From: Saccharopolyspora gloriosae
Lineage (GTDB): Bacteria > Actinomycetota > Actinomycetes > Mycobacteriales > Pseudonocardiaceae
Direction of reading: 5' to 3'
Length of the DNA: 64,000 nt
Assembly: GCF_014203325.1 (NCBI RefSeq)
Contig: NZ_JACHIV010000001.1
Location: 1,241,501 to 1,305,500 of the forward strand
Under the pieces are notes generated by a model. That model was given only the letters and a program-made list of their open reading frames with translations, had not been told where the DNA came from and searched no databases. The translations under genes were made by a program, and so were the position numbers. Positions 34,640 through 43,771 of the stretch are shown here, piece by piece; position 1 is the first letter of the stretch; each line of letters begins with the position of its first letter.

Positions 34640-34802
34640 AAGACCGGCGGTCGGTGGCTTTCTCGCTGCGGGATTGATCTCTGGTGCACGTCCCTACACC
34701 ACGAAATCGCTGTCCTCGCGAGGAAGCGGCTGAGAACCCGCCGGTGGTCGTTTTGTTCTGGCTGGTCGCTGCTCAGCGGCTTCGCCGCTGACAGGACGAC
34801 GA
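34640..34802 (+). repeat. Composite hairpin element copy D (family 2), decayed
   Basis: Second tandem copy about 200 bases after copy C, with the same inner segment (CCCTACACCACGAAATC) and the same small hairpin near 34778-34794. The left outer arm is eroded (GGTGGCTTTCTCGC), so only the TCTCGC base still pairs. The following 263 bases (34803-35065) up to cobD show no further feature apart from a GGGGGAG ribosome site for cobD. Confidence 0.85.
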
Positions 34803-35065
34803 CCAGGGGCACGAGATCAAGAACAGGTGGTCGGGGGTTCATCGTTTGCGCGATTGCGCGGCGGCATCGCTGTCCTCGTGCGGGTGTCGGTGGGAACTCG
34901 CGGGGTGGTCGGCGTGGTCGAGTTGGTTGGTGCTCGGTGGTCGTTGTCGGTGGGGCTGCGGGGAAAAATCTTTGCGGGATCTTGGTGGGTGCTCGTGGGG
35001 TGGGGTTGTGGCGGCGGTAGCGTTCTGTGCTGCCTGGTCGGGTGGATGAAGGGGGAGAATCGCCG

Positions 35066-36010
35066 GTGAGAGCGGGACGAGCGGTCGGATTGGTACTCGG
35101 AGTGGCGGCCGATGCCGCACTGGGTGACCCACGTCGGGGGCATCCCGTCGCCGCCTTCGGGCGCGTCGCGCAGACCGCCGAGCGGGTGCTGCACCGCGAC
35201 AGCCGGAGCGCCGGAGTGCTCTACACCGGGCTGCTCGTCGGCGGCACCGCGGCGCTGGGCGTGGTCGCCGAACGCGTCGCCCGCCGCAGTCCCGTCCTCG
35301 ACGCCGTCACCACCGCGCTGACCACCTGGGTCGTGCTCGGCGGCGCGTCGCTGGCCGACGAGGGCACCGCGATGGGCCGGCTGCTCGACGCGGGGGACCT
35401 CGACGGGGCCCGCGGCAGGCTCGCCCACCTGTGCGGCCGGGAAGCCGCGCACCTCGACGAGCAGGGCCTCGCGCGGGCCACCGTCGAATCCATCGCGGAG
35501 AACACCTCCGACGCCGTGGTCGCCCCGCTGGTGTGGGGCGCGATCGCGGGCGTACCGGGCCTGCTCGGCTACCGGGCGGCGAACACCCTGGACGCGATGG
35601 TCGGGCACCGCAGCCCGCACTACCTGCGGTTCGGCTGGGCGGCGGCCCGGCTCGACGACGCGCTGAACCTGGCCCCGGCCCGGTTGTCGGCGATGCTCAC
35701 CGCCGCGTGCGCGCCGGTCGTCGGCGGCTCCGCGAGCGGCGCCTGGCGGACCTGGCGGCGCGACGCCGCAGCCCACCCGAGCCCGAACGCGGGGCAGATC
35801 GAGGCCGCGTTCGCCGGGGCGCTGCAGATCCGCCTCGGCGGTCGCACCGTCTACGGCCACACCACCGAGCAGCGGCCGATCATGGGGGAGGGCCGCACCG
35901 CCGACGCCGGCGACGTGACGCGCGGCGTGGAGCTGTCGCGGGTCATCGGTTCGGTCACCGGCGTGCTCGCCGCCGCAGCGGTCGTGGCCCGGGGCGCTCG
36001 CGGCCGGTGA
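35066..36010 (+). CDS. cobD: CobD/CbiB, adenosylcobinamide-phosphate synthase
   Basis: 314 residues from the GTG at 35066 with GGGGGAG eight bases upstream. Family motifs include ADAALGDPRRGHPVAAFGR near the N-terminus, VESIAENTSDAVVAPL, RAANTLDAMVGHR and FGWAAARLDDALNLAPARL, with several membrane helices between them. It attaches aminopropanol (phosphate) to cobyric acid in adenosylcobalamin synthesis. No cobalamin riboswitch was seen in the 690 bases upstream. The gene corresponds to Rv2236c in the M. tuberculosis order. Confidence 0.92.
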   Translation: MRAGRAVGLVLGVAADAALGDPRRGHPVAAFGRVAQTAERVLHRDSRSAGVLYTGLLVGGTAALGVVAERVARRSPVLDAVTTALTTWVVLGGASLADEGTAMGRLLDAGDLDGARGRLAHLCGREAAHLDEQGLARATVESIAENTSDAVVAPLVWGAIAGVPGLLGYRAANTLDAMVGHRSPHYLRFGWAAARLDDALNLAPARLSAMLTAACAPVVGGSASGAWRTWRRDAAAHPSPNAGQIEAAFAGALQIRLGGRTVYGHTTEQRPIMGEGRTADAGDVTRGVELSRVIGSVTGVLAAAAVVARGARGR

Positions 36011-36171
36011 CTCGCCCGTTCGTGCGCATGGCTTCGCCGGCTCGCCGCGCCGGGCCGGTGCCGTGCTGACGGGGCGTGGCCGGTGGGTCCACCGATCGTG
36101 GGGTTCGAGGCTCCTGAGCAGGTGATCTGGGATTCGCTCCGGTAGTGGTGGAGAGGACTGAAGGAGGTCGC

Positions 36172-36285
36172 ATGAGCGATCTGGCCACCGTGCTGCCGGG
36201 ACTGCTGCTGCCGCTCGCCATCATCGCCGTCGTCGGCGTGATCACGTTCGCGTACCGCCAGCCACCCGGCGGCAAGCACCGCTGA
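36172..36285 (+). CDS. 37-residue single-pass membrane microprotein
   Basis: ATG at 36172 preceded by a perfect AAGGAGGT (36161-36168) three bases away. The product is MSDLATVLPG followed by a continuous hydrophobic helix (about residues 8-28) and a short basic tail YRQPPGGKHR. The strong ribosome site, a clean membrane helix and a charged C-terminus make this a real gene in spite of its size. Function is unknown. It lies between cobD and SURF1, which face each other. Confidence 0.75.
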   Translation: MSDLATVLPGLLLPLAIIAVVGVITFAYRQPPGGKHR

Positions 36286-36378
36286 GGCGGGTGCGTCCGA
36301 CTCCGCTCCCGTGGCGGATCCGCGGCGAGCGTGGCGGTACTGACTCCGCCACCGGGTCGCCCGCCGCGCGGGCACGGC

Positions 36379-37212
36379 TCACTCGCGGCCGGAGGACGCT
36401 GCTTCCTCGCGTTCCCGGCGCTCGTCCTCGGCGACGGCCTCCGCGACGGACATCTTGCGCGGCTTGCGCACCGCGCCCGCTGTCTGCTCCGGGGGCCGCA
36501 GCTCCGCGTAGATCAGGTATCCGATCGCCGCGATCGCCATCACGCCGAACGCGATCCACTGCAGCGCGTACGAGAAGTACGGCCCCGAGGACAGCTGCGG
36601 CAGCGGCAGCGCCGCGAGGCCGCCGGGCTGTCCGTCGACCAGCGCGAAGTAGCCGGGCCGCAGCGGAACGCCGGTGCCGTCGGTGATCACCTGCGAATCC
36701 ACCGAGTACGTCCAGCGGTGCCCCTGGCGCTCGAACACGGGGCGGTGCTCCTGGTCCTTCTCGTCCATCCGCACCCGCGCGGTGATCGTGACCTGCCCGC
36801 CGGGGGCGGCGGCGAACTCGGGTGCGTCGGTGCCCACCGGCCGCACGAAGCCCCGGTCGACCAGCAGCGTCTCGCCGGTGGTGGCGCGGAACGGGGTGAG
36901 CACCTCGATCGCCGGTTCGCCCTGCACGGAGCGCAGCCAGGCCAGCGTCTCGTGCTCCGGCAGGTACTCGCCGGTGACCGCGATCTTGGTCCACTCGGTG
37001 GTGGAGTCGGGCGCCCGGTTCGCGGGCAGCACCTCGCCGAGGGGTTTCGGTTCCGCCGTGAAGGACTGCGAGATGGCGTCGTTGCGCGCCTGCGTCTCGT
37101 CGTCGCGGCCGAACTGCCACGGCGCGAGCAGCGTGAAGCACATCGTGGCGAACAGCACGACCAGCAGGATCAGACCGATCCACCCAGGTCGGAGCAGGAA
37201 CTTCAGGCGCAC
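36379..37212 (-). CDS. SURF1 family cytochrome oxidase assembly protein
   Basis: 277 residues from the GTG at 37212; the only purine-rich site (GGAGG) is one base upstream, so the start is uncertain. A first membrane helix at about 9-30 (WIGLILLVVLFATMCFTLL) is followed by the family APWQFGRDDE, then the soluble domain with ETLLVDRGFVRP, and a second helix at about 215-240 (YALQWIAFGVMAIAAIGYLI). SURF1 proteins help insert heme a into cytochrome c oxidase. The M. tuberculosis counterpart is Rv2235 in the same neighbourhood. The C-terminal 30 residues are highly charged. Confidence 0.9.
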   Translation of the reverse strand: MRLKFLLRPGWIGLILLVVLFATMCFTLLAPWQFGRDDETQARNDAISQSFTAEPKPLGEVLPANRAPDSTTEWTKIAVTGEYLPEHETLAWLRSVQGEPAIEVLTPFRATTGETLLVDRGFVRPVGTDAPEFAAAPGGQVTITARVRMDEKDQEHRPVFERQGHRWTYSVDSQVITDGTGVPLRPGYFALVDGQPGGLAALPLPQLSSGPYFSYALQWIAFGVMAIAAIGYLIYAELRPPEQTAGAVRKPRKMSVAEAVAEDERREREEAASSGRE

Positions 37213-37310
37213 GCCTCCACGGTAGGCGGCCGCGCGGCGGCGGTCCCGCCCGCCCCCGGCGCACTGCGGCCCAGCACACGCCCGGACCGTCCGAAGGCGC
37301 GCGGCCGGGG

Positions 37311-38177
37311 TCAGGCGGGTGCGGTGCGGGCGGCGGCGACGGCTTGGCGGGCGTAGCCGCCGCCGAACAGCACGGTGTGCACGAGCAGCGGGAACAGCTG
37401 GTGCACGCCGACGCGGTCCCGCCAGCCGTCGGCGAGCGGGTGCACCTCGTCGTAGGCGGCCAGCACCCGGTCCAGGTGGGGGCAGCCGAACAGCGCGAGC
37501 ATCGCCAGGTCCGTCTCCCGGTGCCCGCCGTGCCCGGCCGGGTCGATCAGCCACGCGGCCCCGCCGCTCCAGTGCACGTTGCCGGTCCACAGGTCGCCGT
37601 GCAGCCGGGCGGCGGGCTCGTCGGAGCCGGTCAGCGAGGGCAGCCGGTCGCAGACCCGCTCGACGAGCGCGGAGTCCTCGGCGCCGAGCAACCCGGTGTC
37701 CACGGCACGGCGCAGGTAGGGCCGCACCCGGTGCTCCGGGTAGAAGGCCGGCCAGTCCGGTGCGGGTTCGTTGCGCATCGGCGCCAGCCCGATCCACGCG
37801 TCGGCGGGCCCGCCCGGCGGCGGGCTCCCGTGCGCGGGCGCGCCCGCGGCGTGCAACCGGGCCAGGCCGCGCCCGAACTCCTCGGCTGCCACCGGGCTCG
37901 GCGAACCGGAGTCGAGGTGTTCGGTCACGAGGTGCCGGTCGTCGTCGCCGAGCACCTCGGGCACCGGCAGCGCGCCGGGTTCCGCGAGCCACTTCAGCGA
38001 GGCCGCCTCGGCGGCGACGGCACCGGGCATGCCGGGCGGATTCGCCTTCACGAACACCTGCCTGCCATCGGCCAGCAGCACCGATCGGGACGTTCCCGCG
38101 TCACCGCCGCCGAGCTCCCGGACCCGCACTGCTTCCGAGCCGGTGCACCGCAGCACCACGTCCTCGATCTCGCCCAT
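37311..38177 (-). CDS. Fructosamine kinase family protein
   Basis: 288 residues from the ATG at 38177. It has the protein-kinase-like fold of fructosamine-3-kinases: VFVKANPPG (ATP lysine), the catalytic loop ARLHGDLWTGNVHW and the metal site LIDPAGHGGHRETDLAML. These enzymes phosphorylate protein-bound fructosamines or ribulosamines, triggering deglycation. In bacteria they frequently neighbour a low-molecular-weight phosphatase, and here the phosphatase gene lies 86 bases upstream on the same strand, which suggests joint action in protein deglycation. Confidence 0.9.
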   Translation of the reverse strand: MGEIEDVVLRCTGSEAVRVRELGGGDAGTSRSVLLADGRQVFVKANPPGMPGAVAAEAASLKWLAEPGALPVPEVLGDDDRHLVTEHLDSGSPSPVAAEEFGRGLARLHAAGAPAHGSPPPGGPADAWIGLAPMRNEPAPDWPAFYPEHRVRPYLRRAVDTGLLGAEDSALVERVCDRLPSLTGSDEPAARLHGDLWTGNVHWSGGAAWLIDPAGHGGHRETDLAMLALFGCPHLDRVLAAYDEVHPLADGWRDRVGVHQLFPLLVHTVLFGGGYARQAVAAARTAPA

Positions 38178-38263
38178 CGCGCGCCCTCCGATCGCCGAGC
38201 GTTCGCGGCCGAGTGTCTCCGATGCGCCGCCGCTCGGCCGCCGCGCGACGCCGCCGTGGCAGG

Positions 38264-38722
38264 TCAGAGCCGTTCGCGGGTCCACTCCAGCAGGCCGGGC
38301 ACCGCGGCCTCGATCATCGCCAGCACGTCCTCGAAGCCGCGGTCCCCGCCGAAGTACGGGTCGGGCACCTCGGCCCCGTCGGCGGCGACCGGGTCGAACG
38401 AGCGCAGCAACCGGACCCGCTCCGGCTCGCCGAGCGCGTCGCGCACCACGCGCAGGTGCCCGGCGTCCATCGCCAGCAGCAGGTCGGCGTCCAAGTGCTC
38501 GTCGCCGAGCTGCGCGGCCACGTGCTCGGTGGGGTAGCCGTGATCGGCGAGCACCTTCAGCGTCCGGGGGTCGGCGCCTTCGCCGATGTGCCACGGGCCG
38601 GTGCCCGCGCTGCTGACCTCCACCTGGTCCTCGAGCCCCGCGCGGCGGACGTGCTCCCGGAACACCACCGCCGCCATCGGGGAGCGGCAGATGTTCCCGG
38701 TGCAGATGAACGAAACGTGCAT
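38264..38722 (-). CDS. Low-molecular-weight protein tyrosine phosphatase
   Basis: 152 residues. The P-loop CTGNICRS places the nucleophile Cys7 and Arg13, and the general-acid loop DPYFGG lies near residue 120, so all catalytic residues are intact. M. tuberculosis PtpA (Rv2234) is the nearest named relative and lies in the equivalent position beside SURF1 and cobC genes. It is likely co-transcribed with the fructosamine kinase gene and may hydrolyse phosphofructosamine or phosphotyrosine. Confidence 0.93.
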   Translation of the reverse strand: MHVSFICTGNICRSPMAAVVFREHVRRAGLEDQVEVSSAGTGPWHIGEGADPRTLKVLADHGYPTEHVAAQLGDEHLDADLLLAMDAGHLRVVRDALGEPERVRLLRSFDPVAADGAEVPDPYFGGDRGFEDVLAMIEAAVPGLLEWTRERL

Positions 38723-38872
38723 GGTGGCTGTGTTCCTTCGCTTGCTCGGGGCCGGTGGTGGACTCCCCGGCGCCAGGTCTCTCGGGCGGCGGTCGGGTGT
38801 CGACGGTACGGGCCGCTGAGGTGCGATCCGGCGGGGGCGCTCCGGGCCCGCCGAAGATCGTCTTCCGGTGGT

Positions 38873-38878
38873 TACACT
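38873..38878 (+). promoter_or_regulatory. -10 element for a probable leaderless cobC transcript
   Basis: TACACT ends 7 bases before the ATG of the cobC-like gene and there is no ribosome binding site, the pattern of leaderless mRNAs common in actinobacteria. A convincing -35 is not visible. Confidence 0.5.
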
Positions 38879-38885
38879 GCCCGGG

Positions 38886-39920
38886 ATGACGAGCGGAAAC
38901 GAGCACGAGCTGCTGCGCCACCACGGCGACGTGGACGCCGCGCCGGGTCTGCTCGACTTCGCCGTGAACGTCCGGTTGGAGCGCCCGCCGCGGTGGTTGC
39001 GCGATCACCTCGCCGCCGCGCTGGACGATCTGGGCCGCTACCCGTCCGCCGCGGACGACCTCGCCGCCCGCATCGCCGTCGCCGAGCGGCACGGCCGGGA
39101 TTCCGACGACGTGCTGCTGCTGGCGGGCGCCGCGGAGTGCTTCTCGCTGCTGCCGGCGCTGCGCCCGCGGCTGGCCGCGGTGGTGCACCCCTCGTTCACC
39201 GAACCGGAGTTCGCGCTGCGCGCCGCGGACGTGCCCGTGACCCGCGTGCTGCTCGACGACCACCGGCTGGATCCGGCGCTCGTCCCGGACGACGCGGACC
39301 TCGTGGTGCTGGGCAATCCGACGAACCCGAGTTCGGTGCTGCACCCGGCCGAGGCGATCCGCGCCCTGGTCCGGCCCGGCCGGGTCGTCGTGGTGGACGA
39401 GGCGTTCGCCGACACCGTGCCCGGGGAACCGGAATCGCTTGCGGCGCAACGGATTCCGGGCGTGCTGGTCGTGCGCAGCCTCACCAAGACCTGGGCGTTG
39501 CCGGGGCTGCGCGCCGGGTACGCGCTCGGCGAACCCGGCCTGCTGCGCCGGTTGAGCGCGCCCCGCCCGCACTGGCCGCTGGGCACCCTCGCGCTGGCGG
39601 CGATCACCGCCTGCTGCGCCCCGCAGGCCGTCGCGGAGGCCGAACGGGCCGCCGTCGAGATCTCCGCGGAGCGGGACCGGTTCGCCGCGGAACTGGCCGC
39701 CATACCAGGGATCTCCGTGGCCGGGCCCGCCCGCGCCTCCTTCCTGCTGCTCGAAGTCCACAATGGCGAGAAGGTGCGCCACGCCTTGCGGGAACGCGGC
39801 ATCGCGGTCCGCCGCGGCGACACCTTCCCCGGTCTCGGGCCGGACCACCTGCGGGTGGCGGTGCGGGACGCGGCGCGCAACGCGGCCCTGCTCCGGGCGT
39901 TGCGCGAGCTTCTCGGATAG
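38886..39920 (+). CDS. cobC: CobC-like PLP aminotransferase/decarboxylase (Rv2231c family)
   Basis: 344 residues from the ATG at 38886. It is a class I/II aminotransferase fold with [25 protein letters not shown] and the Schiff-base lysine in [17 protein letters not shown]. Related proteins are CobD/CobC, L-threonine-phosphate decarboxylases supplying aminopropanol phosphate for the cobalamin side chain; histidinol-phosphate aminotransferase is the closest paralogue. The presence of cobD nearby and the order cobC, NIF3, zinc ribbon, RNase H-phosphatase, as in M. tuberculosis, support the cobalamin role. Confidence 0.87.
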   Translation: MTSGNEHELLRHHGDVDAAPGLLDFAVNVRLERPPRWLRDHLAAALDDLGRYPSAADDLAARIAVAERHGRDSDDVLLLAGAAECFSLLPALRPRLAAVVHPSFTEPEFALRAADVPVTRVLLDDHRLDPALVPDDADLVVLGNPTNPSSVLHPAEAIRALVRPGRVVVVDEAFADTVPGEPESLAAQRIPGVLVVRSLTKTWALPGLRAGYALGEPGLLRRLSAPRPHWPLGTLALAAITACCAPQAVAEAERAAVEISAERDRFAAELAAIPGISVAGPARASFLLLEVHNGEKVRHALRERGIAVRRGDTFPGLGPDHLRVAVRDAARNAALLRALRELLG

Positions 39921-39951
39921 TGCGAAGACCGAACCAAGGGGTGCGATTCGG

Positions 39952-40800
39952 ATGACCGTGCGGATTCAGGACGTCGTGGAGTCCCTGGAGGCGGCCTACC
40001 CGCCGGAGCTGGCCGAGAGCTGGGACGCGGTCGGCCTCGTCTGCGGGGACCCGCAGGCCGCCGTGCAGCGGGTGCTGTTCTGCGTGGATCCCGTCGAGGC
40101 CACTGTGGACGAAGCGGTGGGCTTCGGCGCCCAGCTGCTGGTCTCGCACCACCCGCTGCTGCTGCGCGGCGTGCACGGGGTGCCCGCCGACGACCCGAAG
40201 GGGCGGCTGATCCACCGGCTGATCCGTTCCGGCATCGGTCTGTACTGCGCGCACACCAACGCCGACACCGCCGCGGTCGGCGTGTCCGACGCGTTGGCCG
40301 AGGCGATCGGGCTCACCGTCACCCGGCCGCTCGCCCCGCACTCCGCGGGCTCCGCCACCGGGCTGGGGCGCATCGGTTCGCTGCCGGCGCCCGAACCGTT
40401 CGGCCGGTTCGTGCAGCGGGTCGCGGAGAACCTGCCCACCACCGCCTGGGGCGTGCGCGGCGCGGGCGATCTCGACCGGGAGATCAGCACCGTGGCGGTG
40501 TGCGGCGGCGCGGGCGACTCCCAGCTGAGCGCCGCGCAGGCCGCCGGCGTCGACGCCTACGTGACCGCCGACCTGCGGCATCACCCGGCGGGGGAGCACC
40601 TCGCTCGCGGTGCGCAGGTGCCCGCACTGGTGGACGTGGCGCACTGGGCGAGCGAGTGGCCGTGGTGCCAGCAGGCTGCCGACGTCGTCGGCGCGGCGCT
40701 ACCGGATACTGTCGAAGTTCTCGTCTCCACACGCCGCACCGACCCGTGGACCGCTCACGCCGCCGGTGCGGCCCCCGACTCTGGGAGGACTCCCGCGTGA
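39952..40800 (+). CDS. NIF3-like metal-binding protein (DUF34)
   Basis: 282 residues; ATG with AAGGGGTGC upstream. The metal ligands of the Nif3/DUF34 family can be seen: the SHHPLLLRG motif near residue 63, AHTNAD around 100, and the C-terminal [12 protein letters not shown] segment, where His and Glu complete the dinuclear site. GTP cyclohydrolase type I homology has been proposed but activity remains uncertain. The stop overlaps the following GTG by 4 bases. It corresponds to Rv2230c. Confidence 0.9.
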   Translation: MTVRIQDVVESLEAAYPPELAESWDAVGLVCGDPQAAVQRVLFCVDPVEATVDEAVGFGAQLLVSHHPLLLRGVHGVPADDPKGRLIHRLIRSGIGLYCAHTNADTAAVGVSDALAEAIGLTVTRPLAPHSAGSATGLGRIGSLPAPEPFGRFVQRVAENLPTTAWGVRGAGDLDREISTVAVCGGAGDSQLSAAQAAGVDAYVTADLRHHPAGEHLARGAQVPALVDVAHWASEWPWCQQAADVVGAALPDTVEVLVSTRRTDPWTAHAAGAAPDSGRTPA

Positions 40801-41525
40801 AAGCCGACCCCGCCGTGCAGCGCCGGTTGCTCGATCTGGCGGAGGTGGACGCCGAACTCAACCGCGTCAACCACCGCCGCCGGACGCTGCCCGAACTGGA
40901 GGAGATCGGCCACCGCGAGCGTGAGCTGCAGGCACAGCGGGACTCGCTGGTGGCCGCGCAGACCTCGTTCGGCGACATCGACCGGGACGCGAAGCGGCTC
41001 GAAGCGGAGGTCGACCAGGTCCGCAAGCGCGAGGACCGCGACCGCAAGCTGATGGAGTCCGGCGGTTCCGCCAAGCAGCTGGAGGACCTGCAGCACGAGC
41101 TGCAGACCCTCGCCCGCCGCCAGGGCAACCTGGAGGACGAGCTGCTGGAGGTCATGGAGCAGCGGGAGGCGCTGGAGTCCGACGTCGAACGCGCCCGCGC
41201 CGGGGTCACCGAGGCGGAGCAGCGGCTCGCCGACGTGCAGCACAGCCGGGACGAGGCGATGGCCGACCTGGACAGCGCCGAGGCCAAGCGCACGGTGGAG
41301 CGCGAGTCGGTGGCGGGCACGCTGCCGGAGCCGCTGCTGGCGCTCTACGACCGGATCCGCGCCTCCAAGGGCGTCGGCGTGGGGCCGCTGCAGGGCAACC
41401 GCTGCGGCGCCTGCCGCATCGAGCTGGACCGCTCGAAGCTCGCCGAGCTGCGCGACACCGCCGCCGACGACGTGGTCCGCTGCGAGGAGTGCGGCGCGAT
41501 CCTGGTTCGCACCAAGGATTCCTGA
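40797..41525 (+). CDS. Coiled-coil C4-type zinc-ribbon protein (Rv2229c family)
   Basis: 242 residues from a GTG that overlaps the NIF3 stop. Residues about 10-175 are an almost uninterrupted coiled coil (heptads rich in Leu, Glu, Arg, Gln). The C-terminal zinc ribbon consists of [10 protein letters not shown] and RCEECGAIL, two CxxC pairs. Homologues (CT398/HP0958 class) act in flagellar or secretion-related assembly in other bacteria, but the actinobacterial role is unknown. The TGATG overlap joins it with the RNase H gene. Confidence 0.9.
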   Translation: MKADPAVQRRLLDLAEVDAELNRVNHRRRTLPELEEIGHRERELQAQRDSLVAAQTSFGDIDRDAKRLEAEVDQVRKREDRDRKLMESGGSAKQLEDLQHELQTLARRQGNLEDELLEVMEQREALESDVERARAGVTEAEQRLADVQHSRDEAMADLDSAEAKRTVERESVAGTLPEPLLALYDRIRASKGVGVGPLQGNRCGACRIELDRSKLAELRDTAADDVVRCEECGAILVRTKDS

Positions 41526-42646
41526 TGCGCGTCGTCGTCGAAGCCGATGGCGGTTCCCGCGGCAACCCGGGACCGGCCGGGTGCGGCGCGGTGGTGCGGG
41601 GCGCGGACGGCGCGGTGCTCGCGGAGCGCTCGCGCTGGCTCGGCGTCGCGACGAACAACGTCGCCGAGTACGAGGGCCTGCTGTGCGGGCTGCGCGCGGC
41701 GGCGGAGCTCGGTGCCACCGAGGTCGACGCGCGGATGGACTCCAAACTCGTCGTCGAGCAGCTCTCCGGCCGGTGGAAGATCAAGCACGAGGCGCTGCGA
41801 TCCCTCGCGGCGCAGGCGAAGGAGCTCGTCGCCGGGTTTTCGGCGGTGACCTTCGAGTGGATCCCGCGGGCGAGCAACGCGCACGCGGACCGGTTGGCGA
41901 ACGAGGCGATGGACACCCGCGAGGACGCCGAGCGCACCGGGCAGGCCGGTTCGACGGCCGCCCCCGCGACGACGGCGGACCGGGTGCGCCCCACCGGCTG
42001 GAACGGTGCCCTCGGCGCCCCGACGAAGTTGCTGCTGGTGCGGCACGGGCAGACCGCGATGTCGGTGGACCGCCGCTACTCCGGTCGCGGCGACGTCCCG
42101 CTGACCGACCTGGGCGAGCGCCAGGCGCGGGCGGCGGCGGCGCGGCTCGCGGAGATGGACGGCGTCGTCACCGCCGACGGCGCGGCCCCGGTGCTCGCCT
42201 CCCCGCTGGGGCGCACCCGGCAGACCGCCGAGGCCGTCGCCGCCGCCACCGGCGGTGAGCTCACGTTCCACGACGGCCTGCTGGAGACGGACTTCGGCTC
42301 CTGGGAGGGCCTCACCTTCCTGGAGGCGGCGGAGCAGTACCCCGAGCTGCACGGGTCGTGGCTCGGCGACTCCACCGTCGAACCGCCCGGCGGCGAGAGC
42401 CTGGAGGCCGTGTTCGACCGGGTCACGTCCGTCCGCGACGAGATCCTGGCGCGGTACGAGGGACGCACCGTGATCGTCGTCAGCCACGTCACGCCGATCA
42501 AGGCGCTGCTGCGGCTCGGCCTCGACGTGGGACCGTCGCTGTACTACCGGCTGCACCTGGACCTGGCGTCGCTGTCGATCGTCGAGTTCTACCCGGACGG
42601 CAACGCCTCCGTCCGCCTGGTCAACGACATCTCCCACCTGGGCTGA
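41525..42646 (+). CDS. Bifunctional RNase HI / histidine phosphatase (Rv2228c-like)
   Basis: 373 residues in two domains. The N-terminal RNase HI domain (1-135) has Asp8 in VEADGGSRGNPGPAG, Glu in NVAEYEGLLCGL, Asp in ARMDSKLVVEQL and Asp in NAHADRLAN, so the metal site is complete. A 30-residue linker leads to the C-terminal histidine phosphatase (about 165-373) with LVRHGQTAMS and the second His in VVSHVTPIKA. In M. tuberculosis the equivalent protein has RNase H activity and alpha-ribazole phosphatase (CobC) activity needed for cobalamin. It closes the cobC-NIF3-zinc ribbon operon. Confidence 0.92.
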   Translation: MRVVVEADGGSRGNPGPAGCGAVVRGADGAVLAERSRWLGVATNNVAEYEGLLCGLRAAAELGATEVDARMDSKLVVEQLSGRWKIKHEALRSLAAQAKELVAGFSAVTFEWIPRASNAHADRLANEAMDTREDAERTGQAGSTAAPATTADRVRPTGWNGALGAPTKLLLVRHGQTAMSVDRRYSGRGDVPLTDLGERQARAAAARLAEMDGVVTADGAAPVLASPLGRTRQTAEAVAAATGGELTFHDGLLETDFGSWEGLTFLEAAEQYPELHGSWLGDSTVEPPGGESLEAVFDRVTSVRDEILARYEGRTVIVVSHVTPIKALLRLGLDVGPSLYYRLHLDLASLSIVEFYPDGNASVRLVNDISHLG

Positions 42647-42679
42647 CAGCCCTGTCTTGGCCTTGGCTTGCGTAGTGGG

Positions 42680-42842
42680 GCGGGTGGCGGAACCTCAGCG
42701 TTCTTCTCGCTGCGGGATCTTTTTCCCGAGTGGCTCCGCCACGAGGGAAAAAGCTGTCCTCGCGAGAAGAACGCTGAGAACCCGCGGGTGGTCTTCTTGC
42801 TTTGGCTGGTCGCTGCTCAGCGGCTTCGCCGCTGACAGGACC
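42680..42842 (+). repeat. Composite hairpin element copy E (family 2)
   Basis: Very close in sequence to copy A. Main hairpin about 42693-42779, arms CAGCGTTCTTCTCGC and GCGAGAAGAACGCTG; inner stem CTTTTTCCC...GGGAAAAAG. Small hairpin at 42818-42834. It stands between two genes on the plus strand and could separate their transcripts. Confidence 0.92.
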
Positions 42843-42936
42843 ACGGCCCGTGGTTCCTGGTGTTGGTTGGCCGGTTTGCGACGGGGCGTTGACCTGGGGT
42901 GGTGGGGGGTATCTGCTCACCCCGAGGTGATCGCGG

Positions 42937-43764
42937 ATGAGTGCACGGATGCGCCGGTCGTGGCGCAGCAGTGGGATTCTCGGGCTCGTGCTGGCGGGAG
43001 CGGTGGCGTTGCCCGCCGTGGCCGCGGCGGCGCCGGCACCGTGGACCGGTGACTTCGGGGACTTCCCCGGCGGGTCCTGGGAGCAGCGGTGGGGCGTGCT
43101 CGACGACGGTCGGTTCGGCTTCGACCGGATGTCCGGCCGGGACGGCGCGCTGGAGGTGTTCTACGGCCAGGGGTCGTCGGCGCCGTCGTGCGACGACTGC
43201 CCGACCGAGGGCGGCGGCCAGTTCTACACCGACTTCGACGACCTAGGGCGCGAGGACCTCTCCCAGGCCCGCGCGCTGCACCTGAGCTACCAGGTGCGGT
43301 TCCCCGCCGACTACGACTTCGGCAAGGGCGGCAAGCTGCCCGGCCTCTACGGCGGCCCACCGGGCGAGGCCGGGGGCGGTAACCACGGGCAGGCCTGGTC
43401 GACGCGGTTCATGTGGCGCAACGACGACGGACACGACGCCCGAGCGGGCGACGGCGAGGTGTACGTCTACGACCCGTCGCTGGGTGACGGCTACGGCGAG
43501 GACGTGGGCCGCGGCGCGTGGCAGTGGCAGGCCGACGACCAGTGGCACACCGTGGAGCAATCCGTGGACCGGGACAGCGGGCGGATCGTGGTGCGCTACG
43601 ACGATCAGGAGGTGCTCGACGTCGTGGGCATCGAGCAGATCGGTGACGTGCCGTTCGCCGGGATCTTCTTCTCCACCTTCTTCGGCGGCCACGCCACCGA
43701 ATGGGGCCCGGACCACGACGTGCGCGCGCAGTTCCGCGACTTCCAGGTGAGCGCGCCGGAGTAG
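42937..43764 (+). CDS. Secreted polysaccharide lyase (PL14/alginate lyase-like)
   Basis: 275 residues; ATG with GGTGATCGCGG upstream (weak site). An N-terminal signal peptide (about 1-32: basic start, hydrophobic core, cleavage after VAAAA) is followed by a beta-jelly-roll lyase. Motifs include HLSYQVRFPADYDFGKGGK, LPGLYGG and STRFMWRNDDG, and the C-terminal FFSTFFGGH. This KGGKLPGL pattern belongs to the PL14-like alginate or glucuronan lyases. Its substrate is not certain. It is convergent with the FMN reductase gene, with only 7 bases between. Confidence 0.87.
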   Translation: MSARMRRSWRSSGILGLVLAGAVALPAVAAAAPAPWTGDFGDFPGGSWEQRWGVLDDGRFGFDRMSGRDGALEVFYGQGSSAPSCDDCPTEGGGQFYTDFDDLGREDLSQARALHLSYQVRFPADYDFGKGGKLPGLYGGPPGEAGGGNHGQAWSTRFMWRNDDGHDARAGDGEVYVYDPSLGDGYGEDVGRGAWQWQADDQWHTVEQSVDRDSGRIVVRYDDQEVLDVVGIEQIGDVPFAGIFFSTFFGGHATEWGPDHDVRAQFRDFQVSAPE

Positions 43765-43771
43765 CCCCGGC

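Noticed and set aside
34375-35065. Cobalamin riboswitch ahead of cobD
   Set aside because: No conserved B12-box core is present; the interval is taken up by two family 2 repeats and a short unfeatured stretch.
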